Of a stretch of 64,000 nt of DNA, positions 53,426 to 62,133 are shown piece by piece. Under the pieces are notes generated by a model, which saw only the letters and a list, made by a program, of their open reading frames with translations, made no database searches and was not told the origin of the DNA. How positions within the stretch are numbered: the first letter of the stretch is position 1; each line of letters opens with the position of its first letter. A program made the position numbers and the translations under genes. Origin of the DNA: Sphingomonas sp. HMP6 (GTDB lineage: Bacteria; Pseudomonadota; Alphaproteobacteria; Sphingomonadales; Sphingomonadaceae); assembly GCF_013374095.1 (NCBI RefSeq), contig NZ_AP022672.1, positions 2,869,501 to 2,933,500 on the forward strand. Direction: 5' to 3'.

Positions 53426-53445
53426 TGGCTGGATGCCCCGTGAGG
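53426..53445. repeat. attR, 20-bp direct repeat within tRNA-Gln
   Basis: Identical to 40134-40153. It covers the 3' end of the intact tRNA-Gln gene, which was regenerated or left intact after integration. Confidence 0.92.
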
Positions 53446-53503
53446 ATTCGAACCTCAATAGGCGGTATCAGAAACCGCAGTCTTACCATTAGACGACGGG
53501 GCA
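53430..53503 (-). tRNA. tRNA-Gln (anticodon CTG)
   Basis: A 74-nt tRNA on the minus strand with CCA encoded. Acceptor arms TGCCCCG and CGGGGCA pair fully. The anticodon loop TTCTGAT is closed by CGGT/ACCG and gives anticodon CTG. The T arm contains GGTTCGAATCC. It reads CAG codons and is the integration site of the island. Confidence 0.97.
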
Positions 53504-53691
53504 TCAGCAGGGCGTGGGCCGGGCCGCGATCTACGGGGGTGGGCGGCGAGTGTCAACCGAGCCGCGCACGCTCCAGCAAAGTCCGTCGCTTGCCGGCCAT
53601 CGGGCCATCAGCTAGGATCGAGCCCAAGCACCGAACGGCGCGCCTATTCGGCGCGGCGCGACGGCAGAACAGAATAAGCGAGTAACACGGC

Positions 53692-54774
53692 ATGGGGGAC
53701 GCTCCCGATATGCCGTACCGGCAGGCGAGACCTGCCCGTTCGGCGCCGGTCCACGGCAAACCATATCCCAAGGCCCCGGGTAAGGCGGCGGGCGCGGCGC
53801 GGACGCGCGAGCCTCGGCATTTCGCTGCGCTAGACCTTGGCACCAACAATTGCCGCTTGTTGATCGCGCGCCCCCAAGGCGATGGCTTTGCCGTGGTCGA
53901 CGCCTTTTCGCGGATCGTGCGGTTGGGCGAGGGGCTGGCGGGTTCGGGGCGGCTGAGCGATGCCGCGATCGAACGCACGATCGCCGCGCTGAAGATTTGT
54001 GCCGACAAATTGAAACGGCGCAACGTCACGCTGTCGCGCGCGGTCGCGACCGAGGCGTGTCGGCGCGCAAGCAACGGCCCGGACTTCATCGCGCGCGCTT
54101 ATGCCGAAACCGGTATCCTGCTCGACATCATCTCGGCCGAGGAGGAAGCGCGCCTTGCGGTGCTCGGCTGCCACGCGCTGATCGAACCGGGCGAGGGCCC
54201 CGCTTTGGTGTTCGACATCGGCGGCGGATCGACCGAATTGGTGCTGGTCGATACACGTCCGGATCTGCCGGTGGTGCTCGATTGGCATAGCGCGCCCTGG
54301 GGCGTGGTGTCGCTGACCGAAAGTGCCGGCCACGGCCCGCCGGGGCGTGATGGCGGGGCCGCGGGGCGCGCCGCGAGCTATGCGCAGATGCGCGCGCTGG
54401 TGGCGGAAAGCATGGCCGATTTCGCCGCCCGCTTGCCCGCTGACGTCGCGGTGCCGCGTTTGCTCGGCACGTCGGGCACGGTCACCACGCTTGCCAGCGT
54501 GCACCTGGGGCTAACGCATTACGACCGCGCGCAAGTCGACGGGCTGATCGTGCCTGCGCCTGCGCTGCGGCGGATCAGCGCGGATCTCGCGGCGATGGAT
54601 CTGCGTGAGCGCGCCACGCTCCCCTGCATCGGCAATGAGCGGGCCGATCTGGTCGTGGCGGGCTGCGCGATCCTCGAGACGATCATGGATTTGTGGCCGG
54701 CGCAGCGGGTTGGCATCGCCGATCGGGGCATTCGCGAAGGCATCTTACGACGTCTGATGGGAAATGGATCATGA
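53692..54774 (+). CDS. Ppx/GppA-family exopolyphosphatase
   Basis: A 360-aa protein of the actin-like ASKHA superfamily. The phosphate-1 motif AALDLGTNNCRLLIA and phosphate-2 VFDIGGGSTELVLVD are clear, and ATEACRRASNGPDFI is typical. It hydrolyses polyphosphate or the gamma phosphate of pppGpp and so links to stringent response. An N-terminal ~40-residue basic Pro-rich extension precedes the domain. It is followed closely by rlmE. Confidence 0.92.
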   Translation: MGDAPDMPYRQARPARSAPVHGKPYPKAPGKAAGAARTREPRHFAALDLGTNNCRLLIARPQGDGFAVVDAFSRIVRLGEGLAGSGRLSDAAIERTIAALKICADKLKRRNVTLSRAVATEACRRASNGPDFIARAYAETGILLDIISAEEEARLAVLGCHALIEPGEGPALVFDIGGGSTELVLVDTRPDLPVVLDWHSAPWGVVSLTESAGHGPPGRDGGAAGRAASYAQMRALVAESMADFAARLPADVAVPRLLGTSGTVTTLASVHLGLTHYDRAQVDGLIVPAPALRRISADLAAMDLRERATLPCIGNERADLVVAGCAILETIMDLWPAQRVGIADRGIREGILRRLMGNGS

Positions 54775-54787
54775 GCAGGGACGCCGT

Positions 54788-55459
54788 ATGAGCAGGGATG
54801 GCGGTGGACTTCGCGTCCGCGTGAAAACCGCGCGCAAGCGCACCGCGCAATCGACGCGCTGGCTCGACCGCCAGTTGAACGATCCGTACGTCAAGCGCGC
54901 CAAGGCCGACGGCTTTCGCAGCCGCGCCGCGTACAAGTTGAGCGAGCTCGACGAACGCTTCGGCTTTCTGAAGGGCAAGCGCCGCGTCGTCGATCTCGGC
55001 ATCGCGCCGGGCGGCTGGGCGCAAGTGGTGCGGCGGCAAGTGCCCAAGGCGGCGATCGTCGGGATCGATCTGTTGCCGGTCGATCCGATCGACGGCGTGA
55101 CGATCCTGCAGCTCGATTTTATGGACGATGTCGCGCCCGAGCGCTTGACCGCCGCGCTCGACGGCATGCCGGATCTGGTCTTGTCGGACATGGCGGCCAA
55201 CACCGTCGGCCATCCGCAAACCGATGCGCTGCGCACGATGGGCTTGGTCGAAGCCGCGCTGGAATTCGCGATCGACGTGTTGGCACCTGGCGGGGTGTTT
55301 GTCGGCAAGGTGTTTGCAGGCGGCGCGGATACGGCGTTGGTCGCGGAATTGAAGCGCAATTTCGCCACGGTGAAACATGCCAAGCCCGCGGCATCGCGGA
55401 AGGCATCGAGTGAATGGTATGTGGTGGCGCAGGGGTTCAAGGGTCGGTCAGCGGAATAG
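54788..55459 (+). CDS. rlmE: 23S rRNA (uridine-2'-O) methyltransferase RlmE/FtsJ
   Basis: A 223-aa SAM-dependent enzyme. K-D-K-E catalytic residues are seen in SRAAYKLSELDERFG, VLSDMAANTVGHPQ, VFVGKVFAGGAD and SSEWYVVAQGFKG; the SAM site is VVDLGIAPGGWAQVV. It methylates U2552 of 23S rRNA. ATGAGCAGGGA occurs twice just before the gene (54771 and 54788); only the second is in frame at this position and was chosen. The stop of ppx overlaps the first copy. Confidence 0.93.
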   Translation: MSRDGGGLRVRVKTARKRTAQSTRWLDRQLNDPYVKRAKADGFRSRAAYKLSELDERFGFLKGKRRVVDLGIAPGGWAQVVRRQVPKAAIVGIDLLPVDPIDGVTILQLDFMDDVAPERLTAALDGMPDLVLSDMAANTVGHPQTDALRTMGLVEAALEFAIDVLAPGGVFVGKVFAGGADTALVAELKRNFATVKHAKPAASRKASSEWYVVAQGFKGRSAE

Positions 55460-55639
55460 CGCAGCTATTCCGCGTCTCGGACCGACCCGCGGCCGGCGGG
55501 TCGCGTAGCGAACCCGACCGACGGCGCGGCTTTGCCGCGACGCTTTCAGGAGCGAAAAGGTAGAAATGATCAGCGCCGTGGCAAAGCCACTTTATCGGTC
55601 GGGGCTAAGACCCCGCCGTCCGGGTTTCGGCTAATCCGC

Positions 55640-55661
55640 GGCTAACGCATACGCGTTAGCC
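55640..55661. terminator. Hairpin between converging rlmE and rpoZ
   Basis: GGCTAACGC / GCGTTAGCC forms a perfect 9-bp stem with a 4-base ATAC loop. It lies between the two convergent stops and could act as a bidirectional terminator, although no T run follows on either strand. The rest of 55460-55668 has other short palindromes (GACCCGC-ggccg-GCGGGTC) and no gene. Confidence 0.45.
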
Positions 55662-55668
55662 TTGGGCC

Positions 55669-56013
55669 TCAACCTTCGTAATCAGCACCCAGATTCTGGT
55701 TCCGCGGAGGTGCCGCCGCTGTAAGGCGCAGCGCCTCTGCCGAAGCGGCGAGCGAGCCGACGGCATCGGCCACGTCCTCGTCGTCCACCTGAACGCGCTG
55801 CAGGCCGTTGATGACCGATTCCTTCAGCGTCGGAGGATGGACCATTTCCTCGGCGATTTCGCGCAAGGCGACGACCGGGTTTTTGTCGCGGTCGCGATCG
55901 ATCGTGATTTCGGCGCCGCCCGAGATTTGCCGCGCACGCTGCGCTGCAAACAGGACGAGATCGAAGCGATTGGGAATCTTGTCGACGCAATCTTCGACGG
56001 TGACGCGCGCCAT
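55669..56013 (-). CDS. rpoZ: RNA polymerase omega subunit
   Basis: A 114-aa protein beginning [20 protein letters not shown] with QRARQISGG and [11 protein letters not shown], the conserved core of omega. It stabilises the beta' subunit. The C-terminal extension ([16 protein letters not shown]) is longer than in E. coli but usual for the order. It is divergent from the phospholipase D-type gene. Confidence 0.95.
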   Translation of the reverse strand: MARVTVEDCVDKIPNRFDLVLFAAQRARQISGGAEITIDRDRDKNPVVALREIAEEMVHPPTLKESVINGLQRVQVDDEDVADAVGSLAASAEALRLTAAAPPRNQNLGADYEG

Positions 56014-56129
56014 GAACGGCTTCCTTCTTGTGCGACGAATGTCGGAAAGGCGGCGAGATAGGCGGGACGGCGGGCAGAGTCAAGAAAATCGGCTTGCGCG
56101 GGCGGTGCCGCCTCGCCAGAGCAGCCGCG

Positions 56130-57302
56130 ATGGCAGAGCCCGCGGCCCAACCCACTTTCGCAATCGCTGGCAATGCGTTGACGCTGCTCGACACCGGACC
56201 GCGGCGGCTCGAGGCGCTAATTGCGCTGATCGACGGCGCGCGATCCTCGCTCCGCATCATCTATTACATCTATGTCGATGATCGCGCTGGCGAAATGGTG
56301 CGCGCGGCGATGATCCGCGCGGCGGCGCGCGGCGTGAAGGTGTCGCTGATCGTCGACGGGCTGGGCAGCGAAGTCGCCGACAGCCACGATTTCTTCGAAC
56401 CTTTGCGTGCGGCGGGCGTCACCGTATGCCGCTTCGTGCCGCGCTGGGGGCGGCGCTATCTGTTGCGCAACCACCAGAAACTCGCGCTGGCCGATGGCGA
56501 ACGGGGCGATGCGCGCGCGATCATCGGCGGGTTCAACGTGCAGGACAGTTATTTCGGCACGCCCGCGCAGCAAGCGTGGCGCGATCTCGGATTATTGATC
56601 GAAGGTGCCGCCGCAAACAGCATCACCGGCTATTTCGATGCGCTGGCACGCTGGTCGGCGCGGTCCCGGCCCCCATTGCGCGTGCTGCGCCGCGCGTTGC
56701 GAAGCTGGAGCGAGCCGGAGGGGGATGTCCGCTGGCTGTTCGGCGGGCCAACGCGGCGGCTGTCGCCCTGGGCACGTGCGCTCAAGGCAGATCTGCAGCG
56801 CGCGATGAAGATCGACCTGATTTCGGCCTATTTCGCGCCGAGCCCGGCGATGCTGCGGCGGCTCGATGCGGCGGGCTTGCGCGGGCAAGTGCGGATCGTA
56901 CTGGCGTCGAAGAACGATCATGGCGCCGCAATCTGGGCGTCGCGCTTCACCTATGCCGGGCTGCTGCGCAAACGCGTGCAGATTTACGAATATCAGCCGA
57001 CCAAGCTGCACACCAAGCTCTTCCTGCTTGATGATGTCGTCTATATTGGATCATCCAATTACGATATTCGGAGTCTGTTTCTGAACCTCGAGATGATGCT
57101 GCGAATCGAGGATGCCGCCTTTGCGCAGCATGTCCGCGCCTATATCGATGGCGAGGTTGCGGAGTCCGAACGGATCACCGCCGATCTGTATCGCGCCCGC
57201 ACCGGCTGGTGGACGCGGACGAAGCAGGCCGCTGCGTTCTTCGTGATGACGGTGCTCGATTTCAACATCACCAAGCGGCTCAATTTCGGGCCGCGCGAAT
57301 GA
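56130..57302 (+). CDS. Phospholipase D-family protein (cardiolipin synthase-like)
   Basis: A 390-aa protein with two HKD motifs, NHQKLALADGERGD and LHTKLFLLDDVVY, each followed by the usual Gly-Ser/Asn stretch (GSSNYDIRSLFLN). Such enzymes join or exchange phosphatidyl groups. There is no strong N-terminal membrane segment, unlike classical Cls. The ATG at 56130 is taken because an upstream extension is not family-like. The next gene overlaps by 4 bases. Confidence 0.88.
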   Translation: MAEPAAQPTFAIAGNALTLLDTGPRRLEALIALIDGARSSLRIIYYIYVDDRAGEMVRAAMIRAAARGVKVSLIVDGLGSEVADSHDFFEPLRAAGVTVCRFVPRWGRRYLLRNHQKLALADGERGDARAIIGGFNVQDSYFGTPAQQAWRDLGLLIEGAAANSITGYFDALARWSARSRPPLRVLRRALRSWSEPEGDVRWLFGGPTRRLSPWARALKADLQRAMKIDLISAYFAPSPAMLRRLDAAGLRGQVRIVLASKNDHGAAIWASRFTYAGLLRKRVQIYEYQPTKLHTKLFLLDDVVYIGSSNYDIRSLFLNLEMMLRIEDAAFAQHVRAYIDGEVAESERITADLYRARTGWWTRTKQAAAFFVMTVLDFNITKRLNFGPRE

Positions 57303-58660
57303 GCGCTGCATCGCCCCCGGCGCGGCTCGAGCGTGATTTCGTTTTGCTGTTCGTGGTCATGCTGACGATCGCGGGCGGCAATACCGCGTTGCAATCGGTG
57401 CTCCCGGCGCTCGGGCGCTCGCTGAAAGTGCCCGACAGCGCGGTCGCCGCCGCCTTTTCGGTGTCGGCGCTGTTATGGGTGCTGGCCGCCCCCTTTTGGG
57501 CGAACCGGTCGGATCGGCACGGCCGGCGGGCGATGATCCTGCTCGGCATGGGCGGGTTCGCGCTGTCGCTGGCGATTTGCGGGATGTGTCTCGCCGCGGG
57601 CATCAATGGCTGGATCGGCGGCACGACGGCGTTCGTCTGCTTCATCGGCGGGCGGCTGATCTATGGCACGTTCGGCGCGGCGGCGCCGCCCGCGGTGCAG
57701 GCGCTGGTCGCGGGCCGAACAACGCGGGCCGAGCGGACCAAGGCGCTGACGCTGCTGGGTTCCGCTTTCGGGCTGGGGACGATCCTGGGGCCGGCGATTG
57801 CGCCGTATCTGTTGCTCGGCTCGCTCGGCGGGATCGAGATCGGGCTGGCGGGGCCGGCCTTCATCTTTTCGCTGTTCGGCATCTGCGTGTGGATCGCGGT
57901 GCGCCAGATCCTGCCGAACGACCGGCCGGTGGCGAGCGATTGGGCCGACTATCATGGTGCCGCCAATGCCTATCCCTCGATCGGCGGGCAAAGCTCGGGC
58001 GCGAGCATTACCGCCGCGACCGAGCCGCATAGCGAACCCGTCGCCTATACCGATCCGCGCGTGCGGAGCTGGATGATCGCGGGGCTGGTCATGGGGCACG
58101 GCCAGGCGATGACGGGGCAGGCGATCGGCTTCCTGGTCATCGACCGGCTCCACGTCGCGCCCGAGCTCGCGCTGCAACCGACCGGGATCGTGCTGATGAT
58201 GGGCGCGGGTGCGGCGCTGTTGGTGCAATGGGGCATCATCCCCAATTTGAACCTCCGGCCGCGCACGATGATGCTGACCGGGTTGGTGTTTGCAGGTGCC
58301 GGCTGCGCGCTGACCGGTCTTGCGACATCGCTCTACAGCATCGCGTGCGCCTATGCGCTGGCGAGCGTCGGCTTCGGCTTCACGCGTCCCGCCTTTACCG
58401 CCGGGGCCTCGCTCGCGGTCGGCCACAATGCGCAAGGCTCGGTTGCGGGCAAGGTCACGTCGATCAACGGTGCCGCGTTCGTGCTTGGCCCGTCGATCGG
58501 TGTCGGCCTGTACGAGGTGCAGCATTCGCTGCCGTATCTGCTCGCGGGGGCGGCGATGCTCGCGCTGTTCGTCTACGCTCGCCTCGCGCTCCGCGAACCC
58601 TCAGCCATCTCCCCCGCGGGCGCGCAATTGCCCGGGGGAGACGAAGCCGATCGGCTGTAG
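57299..58660 (+). CDS. MFS transporter
   Basis: A 453-aa 12-helix transporter. The loop between helices 2 and 3 reads FWANRSDRHGRRAMILLGMG, the MFS signature. Segments such as GTILGPAIAPYLLLGSLGG fit drug or metabolite exporters. Substrate unknown. The ATG overlaps the phospholipase gene stop. Its 3' end overlaps the CDC48-like gene on the other strand by 60 bases. Confidence 0.85.
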   Translation: MSAASPPARLERDFVLLFVVMLTIAGGNTALQSVLPALGRSLKVPDSAVAAAFSVSALLWVLAAPFWANRSDRHGRRAMILLGMGGFALSLAICGMCLAAGINGWIGGTTAFVCFIGGRLIYGTFGAAAPPAVQALVAGRTTRAERTKALTLLGSAFGLGTILGPAIAPYLLLGSLGGIEIGLAGPAFIFSLFGICVWIAVRQILPNDRPVASDWADYHGAANAYPSIGGQSSGASITAATEPHSEPVAYTDPRVRSWMIAGLVMGHGQAMTGQAIGFLVIDRLHVAPELALQPTGIVLMMGAGAALLVQWGIIPNLNLRPRTMMLTGLVFAGAGCALTGLATSLYSIACAYALASVGFGFTRPAFTAGASLAVGHNAQGSVAGKVTSINGAAFVLGPSIGVGLYEVQHSLPYLLAGAAMLALFVYARLALREPSAISPAGAQLPGGDEADRL

Positions 58661-60889
58661 CGCGGTCGCATCCTGCTTCAGCCGCGCCTTCATCGACTCA
58701 TACTCGCGCTCCAGTTCGGGTGTGACCGAGGCGCGCGAATCCTTGAGCGCCTCCTCGAAATCGACCATCCACACTTCCGCCGCCTTCAGGCTGCGGCGCA
58801 GCGCGTTAAGGCCCGCACGACGGACGACATCCTCCAGATCGGCCCCGGTATAGCGATCGGTCTGCCCGGCGATGACCGAGAGATCGACATCGCTGCCGAG
58901 CGGCATTTTGCCGGTCTGGATCTTCAGGATGCGCTCACGCCCGGCACGATCGGGCACGCCGACATAGATGAGTTCGTCGAACCGGCCCGGCCGCAGCAGC
59001 GCCGGATCGATCAGATTGGGCCGATTGGTCGCGCCGATCACGACGACCGACTGCAATTCTTCCAGCCCGTCCATCTCGGCCAGGATCGTGTTGACGACGC
59101 GCTCGGTCACTTGCGGCTCGCCCATCCCGCTGCCGCGCGTGGGCACCAGCGAATCGAGTTCGTCGATGAAGATCACGCACGGCGCCACTTGCCGCGCGCG
59201 CGCGAACAATTTGGCGATCTGCTGCTCGCTCTCGCCATACCATTTGCTCAGCAAATCGCTCGATTTGGTCGCGATGAAATTGGCCTGCGCCTCGCGCGCG
59301 ACGGCCTTCGCCAGCAAGGTCTTGCCGGTGCCGGGCGGGCCGTAGAGCAGAAAGCCCTTGGCCGGGCGAATCCCGAGCCGTCGGAATGCATCGGGGTCCT
59401 TCAGCGGCAGTTCGACGCCTTCCTTCAAGCGGATCTGCGCATCGTCGAGCCCGCCGACATCGTCCCAGCGGACGCGTGGCGCCTCGACCATCACTTCGCG
59501 CATCGCGCTCGGCTGGACGCGTTTCAGCGCGTCGAGGAAATCCTCGCGCGTGACTGCCAGCGTATCGAGGATTTCGGGCGGAATCGTGCCTTCGGACAGG
59601 TTCAAGCGCGGCATCAGCTTGCGCACCGCCTCGATTGCCGCCTCGCGCGCGAGTGCCGCCAGATCGGCCCCGACAAAGCCATAGGTCGTGCGCGCCAGCT
59701 CATCGAGATCGACCTTGTCGCCCAGCGGCATGCCGCGCGTGTGGATGCCGAGAATCTCGCGGCGGCCACGCTCGTCCGGAACGCCGACGACGATCTCGCG
59801 GTCGAACCGGCCCGGTCGCCGCAGTGCCTCGTCGATCGCCTCGGGGCGGTTGGTCGCGGCGATCACCACGACGTTGGCGCGCGCCTCTAGCCCGTCCATC
59901 AGCGTCAGTAATTGCGCGACCAGCCGCTTTTCGGCCTCGCCCGACACTTGCCCGCGCTTGGGCGCGATCGAATCGATCTCGTCGATGAAGACGATCGAGG
60001 GCGCGGCCTTGGCGGCTTCCTCGAACACGCTGCGCAGCTTGCTCTCCGATTCGCCATACGCCGAGCCCATGATCTCCGGGCCGTTGATCAGGAAGAATTC
60101 GGCCGCCGATTCATTGGCGACCGCGCGCGCAAGGCGCGTCTTGCCGGTGCCCGGCGGCCCGTGCAGCAACACGCCCTTGGGCGGATCGACGCCGAGGCGC
60201 TGGAACAATTCGGGATAGCGCAAGGGGAGCTCGACCATCTCGCGTAATTGGTCGATCGTCGGGCCCATCCCGCCGATATCGTCATAGGTGACATCGGCGC
60301 GGCGCGCTTCCTTGGGCTCCTCATATTCGGGGCGGAGCTCGATTTCGGTCGTATCGTCGACGTGCACCACGCCCTTGGGCGTGGTCGAGATGACGGCGAG
60401 GCGGATTTCCTGCAGCGCATAGGCCGGCGCGCGCAGCATGTTCTGCACCCCCGGCGGCATGTTATCGACGCGCTGCTGCCCCGCCGTCGCGACGATATCT
60501 CCCTGTGTCAGCGGACGGCCGAAGAAGGTGCGCTTGAGCGCCTGGCTCGACCCCTGGAGCCGCAGGTTCTGCTGGGCGGGCGCAAACACGACGCGCGTCG
60601 CGGCCTTCGATTCCACTTTGCGCACCTCGACGAAATCGCCAGATCCGACCCCGGCATTGGCGCGCTGGAGCCCGTCGATGCGGATGATCTCGAGCCCCTC
60701 ATCCTCGGCATACGGCGCAACGGCCCGCGCGGGAGTCGAGGATTTTCCGACGATCTCGATCACATCGCCTTCGCCGATGCCGAGCGCCGCTAGCATCGCG
60801 CGCGGCAAATGCGCGAGTCCGCGCCCGCTATCCTCGGGCCGCGCATTGGCGACCTGCAATTTCCGAATCGGCGCCTCGGCGTCCGCCAT
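58601..60889 (-). CDS. CDC48/p97-like AAA+ ATPase
   Basis: A 762-aa protein with an N-terminal double-psi-barrel-like domain (RKLQVANARPEDSGRGLAHL) and two AAA+ modules. D1 has Walker A GPPGTGKTRLARAVANE and Walker B SIVFIDEIDSIAP; D2 has GPPGTGKTLLAKAVAREAQ and CVIFIDELDSLVP. Arginine-finger and second-region-of-homology segments (RRPGRFDREIVVGVPDERGR; RPGRFDELIYVGVPDRAGR) are present in both. It resembles archaeal VAT/eukaryotic p97, unfoldases that extract or degrade proteins. Such proteins are scattered in bacteria; partners are unknown. Start at 60889. Confidence 0.93.
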   Translation of the reverse strand: MADAEAPIRKLQVANARPEDSGRGLAHLPRAMLAALGIGEGDVIEIVGKSSTPARAVAPYAEDEGLEIIRIDGLQRANAGVGSGDFVEVRKVESKAATRVVFAPAQQNLRLQGSSQALKRTFFGRPLTQGDIVATAGQQRVDNMPPGVQNMLRAPAYALQEIRLAVISTTPKGVVHVDDTTEIELRPEYEEPKEARRADVTYDDIGGMGPTIDQLREMVELPLRYPELFQRLGVDPPKGVLLHGPPGTGKTRLARAVANESAAEFFLINGPEIMGSAYGESESKLRSVFEEAAKAAPSIVFIDEIDSIAPKRGQVSGEAEKRLVAQLLTLMDGLEARANVVVIAATNRPEAIDEALRRPGRFDREIVVGVPDERGRREILGIHTRGMPLGDKVDLDELARTTYGFVGADLAALAREAAIEAVRKLMPRLNLSEGTIPPEILDTLAVTREDFLDALKRVQPSAMREVMVEAPRVRWDDVGGLDDAQIRLKEGVELPLKDPDAFRRLGIRPAKGFLLYGPPGTGKTLLAKAVAREAQANFIATKSSDLLSKWYGESEQQIAKLFARARQVAPCVIFIDELDSLVPTRGSGMGEPQVTERVVNTILAEMDGLEELQSVVVIGATNRPNLIDPALLRPGRFDELIYVGVPDRAGRERILKIQTGKMPLGSDVDLSVIAGQTDRYTGADLEDVVRRAGLNALRRSLKAAEVWMVDFEEALKDSRASVTPELEREYESMKARLKQDATALQPIGFVSPGQLRARGGDG

Positions 60890-60997
60890 CTCTGCTACCT
60901 TCACGTGAAACCCATTGCTGAGTGCGCGAGATAGGGAGGCGGTTCCACGAATAATAGGGCGGCGCTGCCCACACATGCCAAGCGCCGGAAAAAGAAC

Positions 60998-61029
60998 AAA
61001 AAAAGGGCCGACCCCGGAGGATCGGCCTT
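60998..61029 (-). terminator. Terminator-like hairpin with T tract on the minus strand; possible sRNA end
   Basis: On the minus strand GGCCGA...TCGGCC (61006-61011 with 61022-61027) is followed by seven T residues (60998-61004). No protein gene on that strand ends nearby, so it may terminate a short non-coding RNA running from about 61080; a second weak hairpin (GGTGCC/GGCATCC) lies upstream. The 60890-61228 gap holds nothing else recognisable apart from the LysR leader. Confidence 0.45.
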
Positions 61030-61228
61030 GAAAGTTTTAGGAGAGGATGCCTGAAAGGCACCCCCTTTGTGCAGCCACTCCAGTTATGTTGCAAGTGCGA
61101 AAGAACCGTTCGCGATTGCAGTTTCTGCAATCGGTGCTTCCATTGTGCCGTGGAGAAATGATAGCTTTCGAGCCAACGGTATTTTTGTGCGCTGCACAAA
61201 GAATTTTAGAGAAAGGACCGCACGACAG

Positions 61229-62119
61229 ATGCGCAGGCTGCCACCGCTGACCGCGATCGAGGCGTTCGTCCAGGTCGCGCGGACTGGGTCGATCAAGGCC
61301 GCATCGCAGGAGCTTGCACTTTCGCCACCGGCGCTCAGCCGCCGTATTCAGGCGCTCGAGCGCTTCATCGGGCGGCCGCTGTTTGAACGGCGGCATCAGG
61401 CGGTCGTGCTCAACGCCGATGGCGAGCGGCTGCTGGCGCAGATCGCACCTGCGCTCGATCAATTGTCCGACGCGGTCGAGGTGATGACCAGCAACACTGA
61501 TGTGCTGCGGCTACGCCTCGGCATCTTGCCGCTGTTCGCGTCGCAACGGCTGTTTCCGCGCTTGGGCGAACTTCGCACGAAACATCCCGAGTTGCATCTC
61601 GACATCGATACTGCGCAGCACGGTCTGGCGCGTCTGGGTGAGGGGCTCGACGCAGTGATCGCGCTCGCGCGTGAGATCGATCCGACGCTCTATGCGCGGC
61701 GGCTCGATCGTAACCAGGTCTATGTGATCGGCGCGCGCACGCTGGTTGAGCGCGAGGATCCGGTGGTGCGGCCCGAACAGCTCGCCGGTCTGACCGCGTT
61801 GGTCCACCGCGACATGCCCGATACGTTCAGCGCATGGCGGGCTGCGGCGGGCCTCGCCGAGCTCGAGCCACTGGCGGTCGACCATTTCGATTCGGGCGCG
61901 CTGATGCTGGAGGCGGCGGCGCAAGGGCTCGGCATCGCCTTCATGCACGAAAGCCATTTCGAGGATGCGCGTGACGACCGGATCGTGCGGCTGTTCGATA
62001 TCGCGGTGGAAAGCCCGTACAGCTACTGGTTCGCGTGCCGCCCGCGCGCGCTGGCGACGCGCCCGGTCAAGCTGTTCCATGATTGGCTGATCGCGACTAT
62101 CGCCGAGCCGGGCGTCTAA
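61229..62119 (+). CDS. LysR-family transcriptional regulator
   Basis: A 296-aa regulator. The N-terminal winged helix-turn-helix reads PPLTAIEAFVQVARTGSIKA, ASQELALSPPALSRRIQALE and FERRHQAVVLNADG; a periplasmic-binding-like effector domain follows. The ATG at 61229 with GAAAGGA upstream fits family length. No obvious target gene is divergent from it; the ligand is unknown. It resembles the GcvA-like group. Confidence 0.9.
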   Translation: MRRLPPLTAIEAFVQVARTGSIKAASQELALSPPALSRRIQALERFIGRPLFERRHQAVVLNADGERLLAQIAPALDQLSDAVEVMTSNTDVLRLRLGILPLFASQRLFPRLGELRTKHPELHLDIDTAQHGLARLGEGLDAVIALAREIDPTLYARRLDRNQVYVIGARTLVEREDPVVRPEQLAGLTALVHRDMPDTFSAWRAAAGLAELEPLAVDHFDSGALMLEAAAQGLGIAFMHESHFEDARDDRIVRLFDIAVESPYSYWFACRPRALATRPVKLFHDWLIATIAEPGV

Positions 62120-62133
62120 CGCCTGTTTTATCC

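Larger units (their letters stand above)
40134..53445 (+). mobile_element. Integrated capsid-encoding phage satellite-like element at tRNA-Gln
   Basis: A 13.3-kb island bounded by a perfect 20-bp direct repeat that includes the 3' end of tRNA-Gln. Gene order is: small protein, primase/helicase, possible origin hairpin, two small proteins, HNH nuclease, large terminase, a two-gene minus-strand RHH unit, three small proteins, capsid, protease, portal, small protein (split by an IS21), integrase. It has head and packaging genes but no tail, baseplate, lysis or lysogeny-repressor genes of the usual kind. Without the IS21 it would be about 10.7 kb. The composition resembles capsid-forming PICIs (cf-PICI), which need a helper phage for tails; alternatively it is a reduced prophage. 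Confidence 0.85.

Noticed and set aside
40134..53445. The island as a gene transfer agent cluster
   Set aside because: It carries its own integrase, attachment repeats and primase, and lacks tail genes; GTA clusters have tails and no integrase.
61047..61250. 67-codon frame overlapping the LysR leader
   Set aside because: Overlaps the LysR start in another frame, has no recognisable features, and lies in the putative sRNA region.
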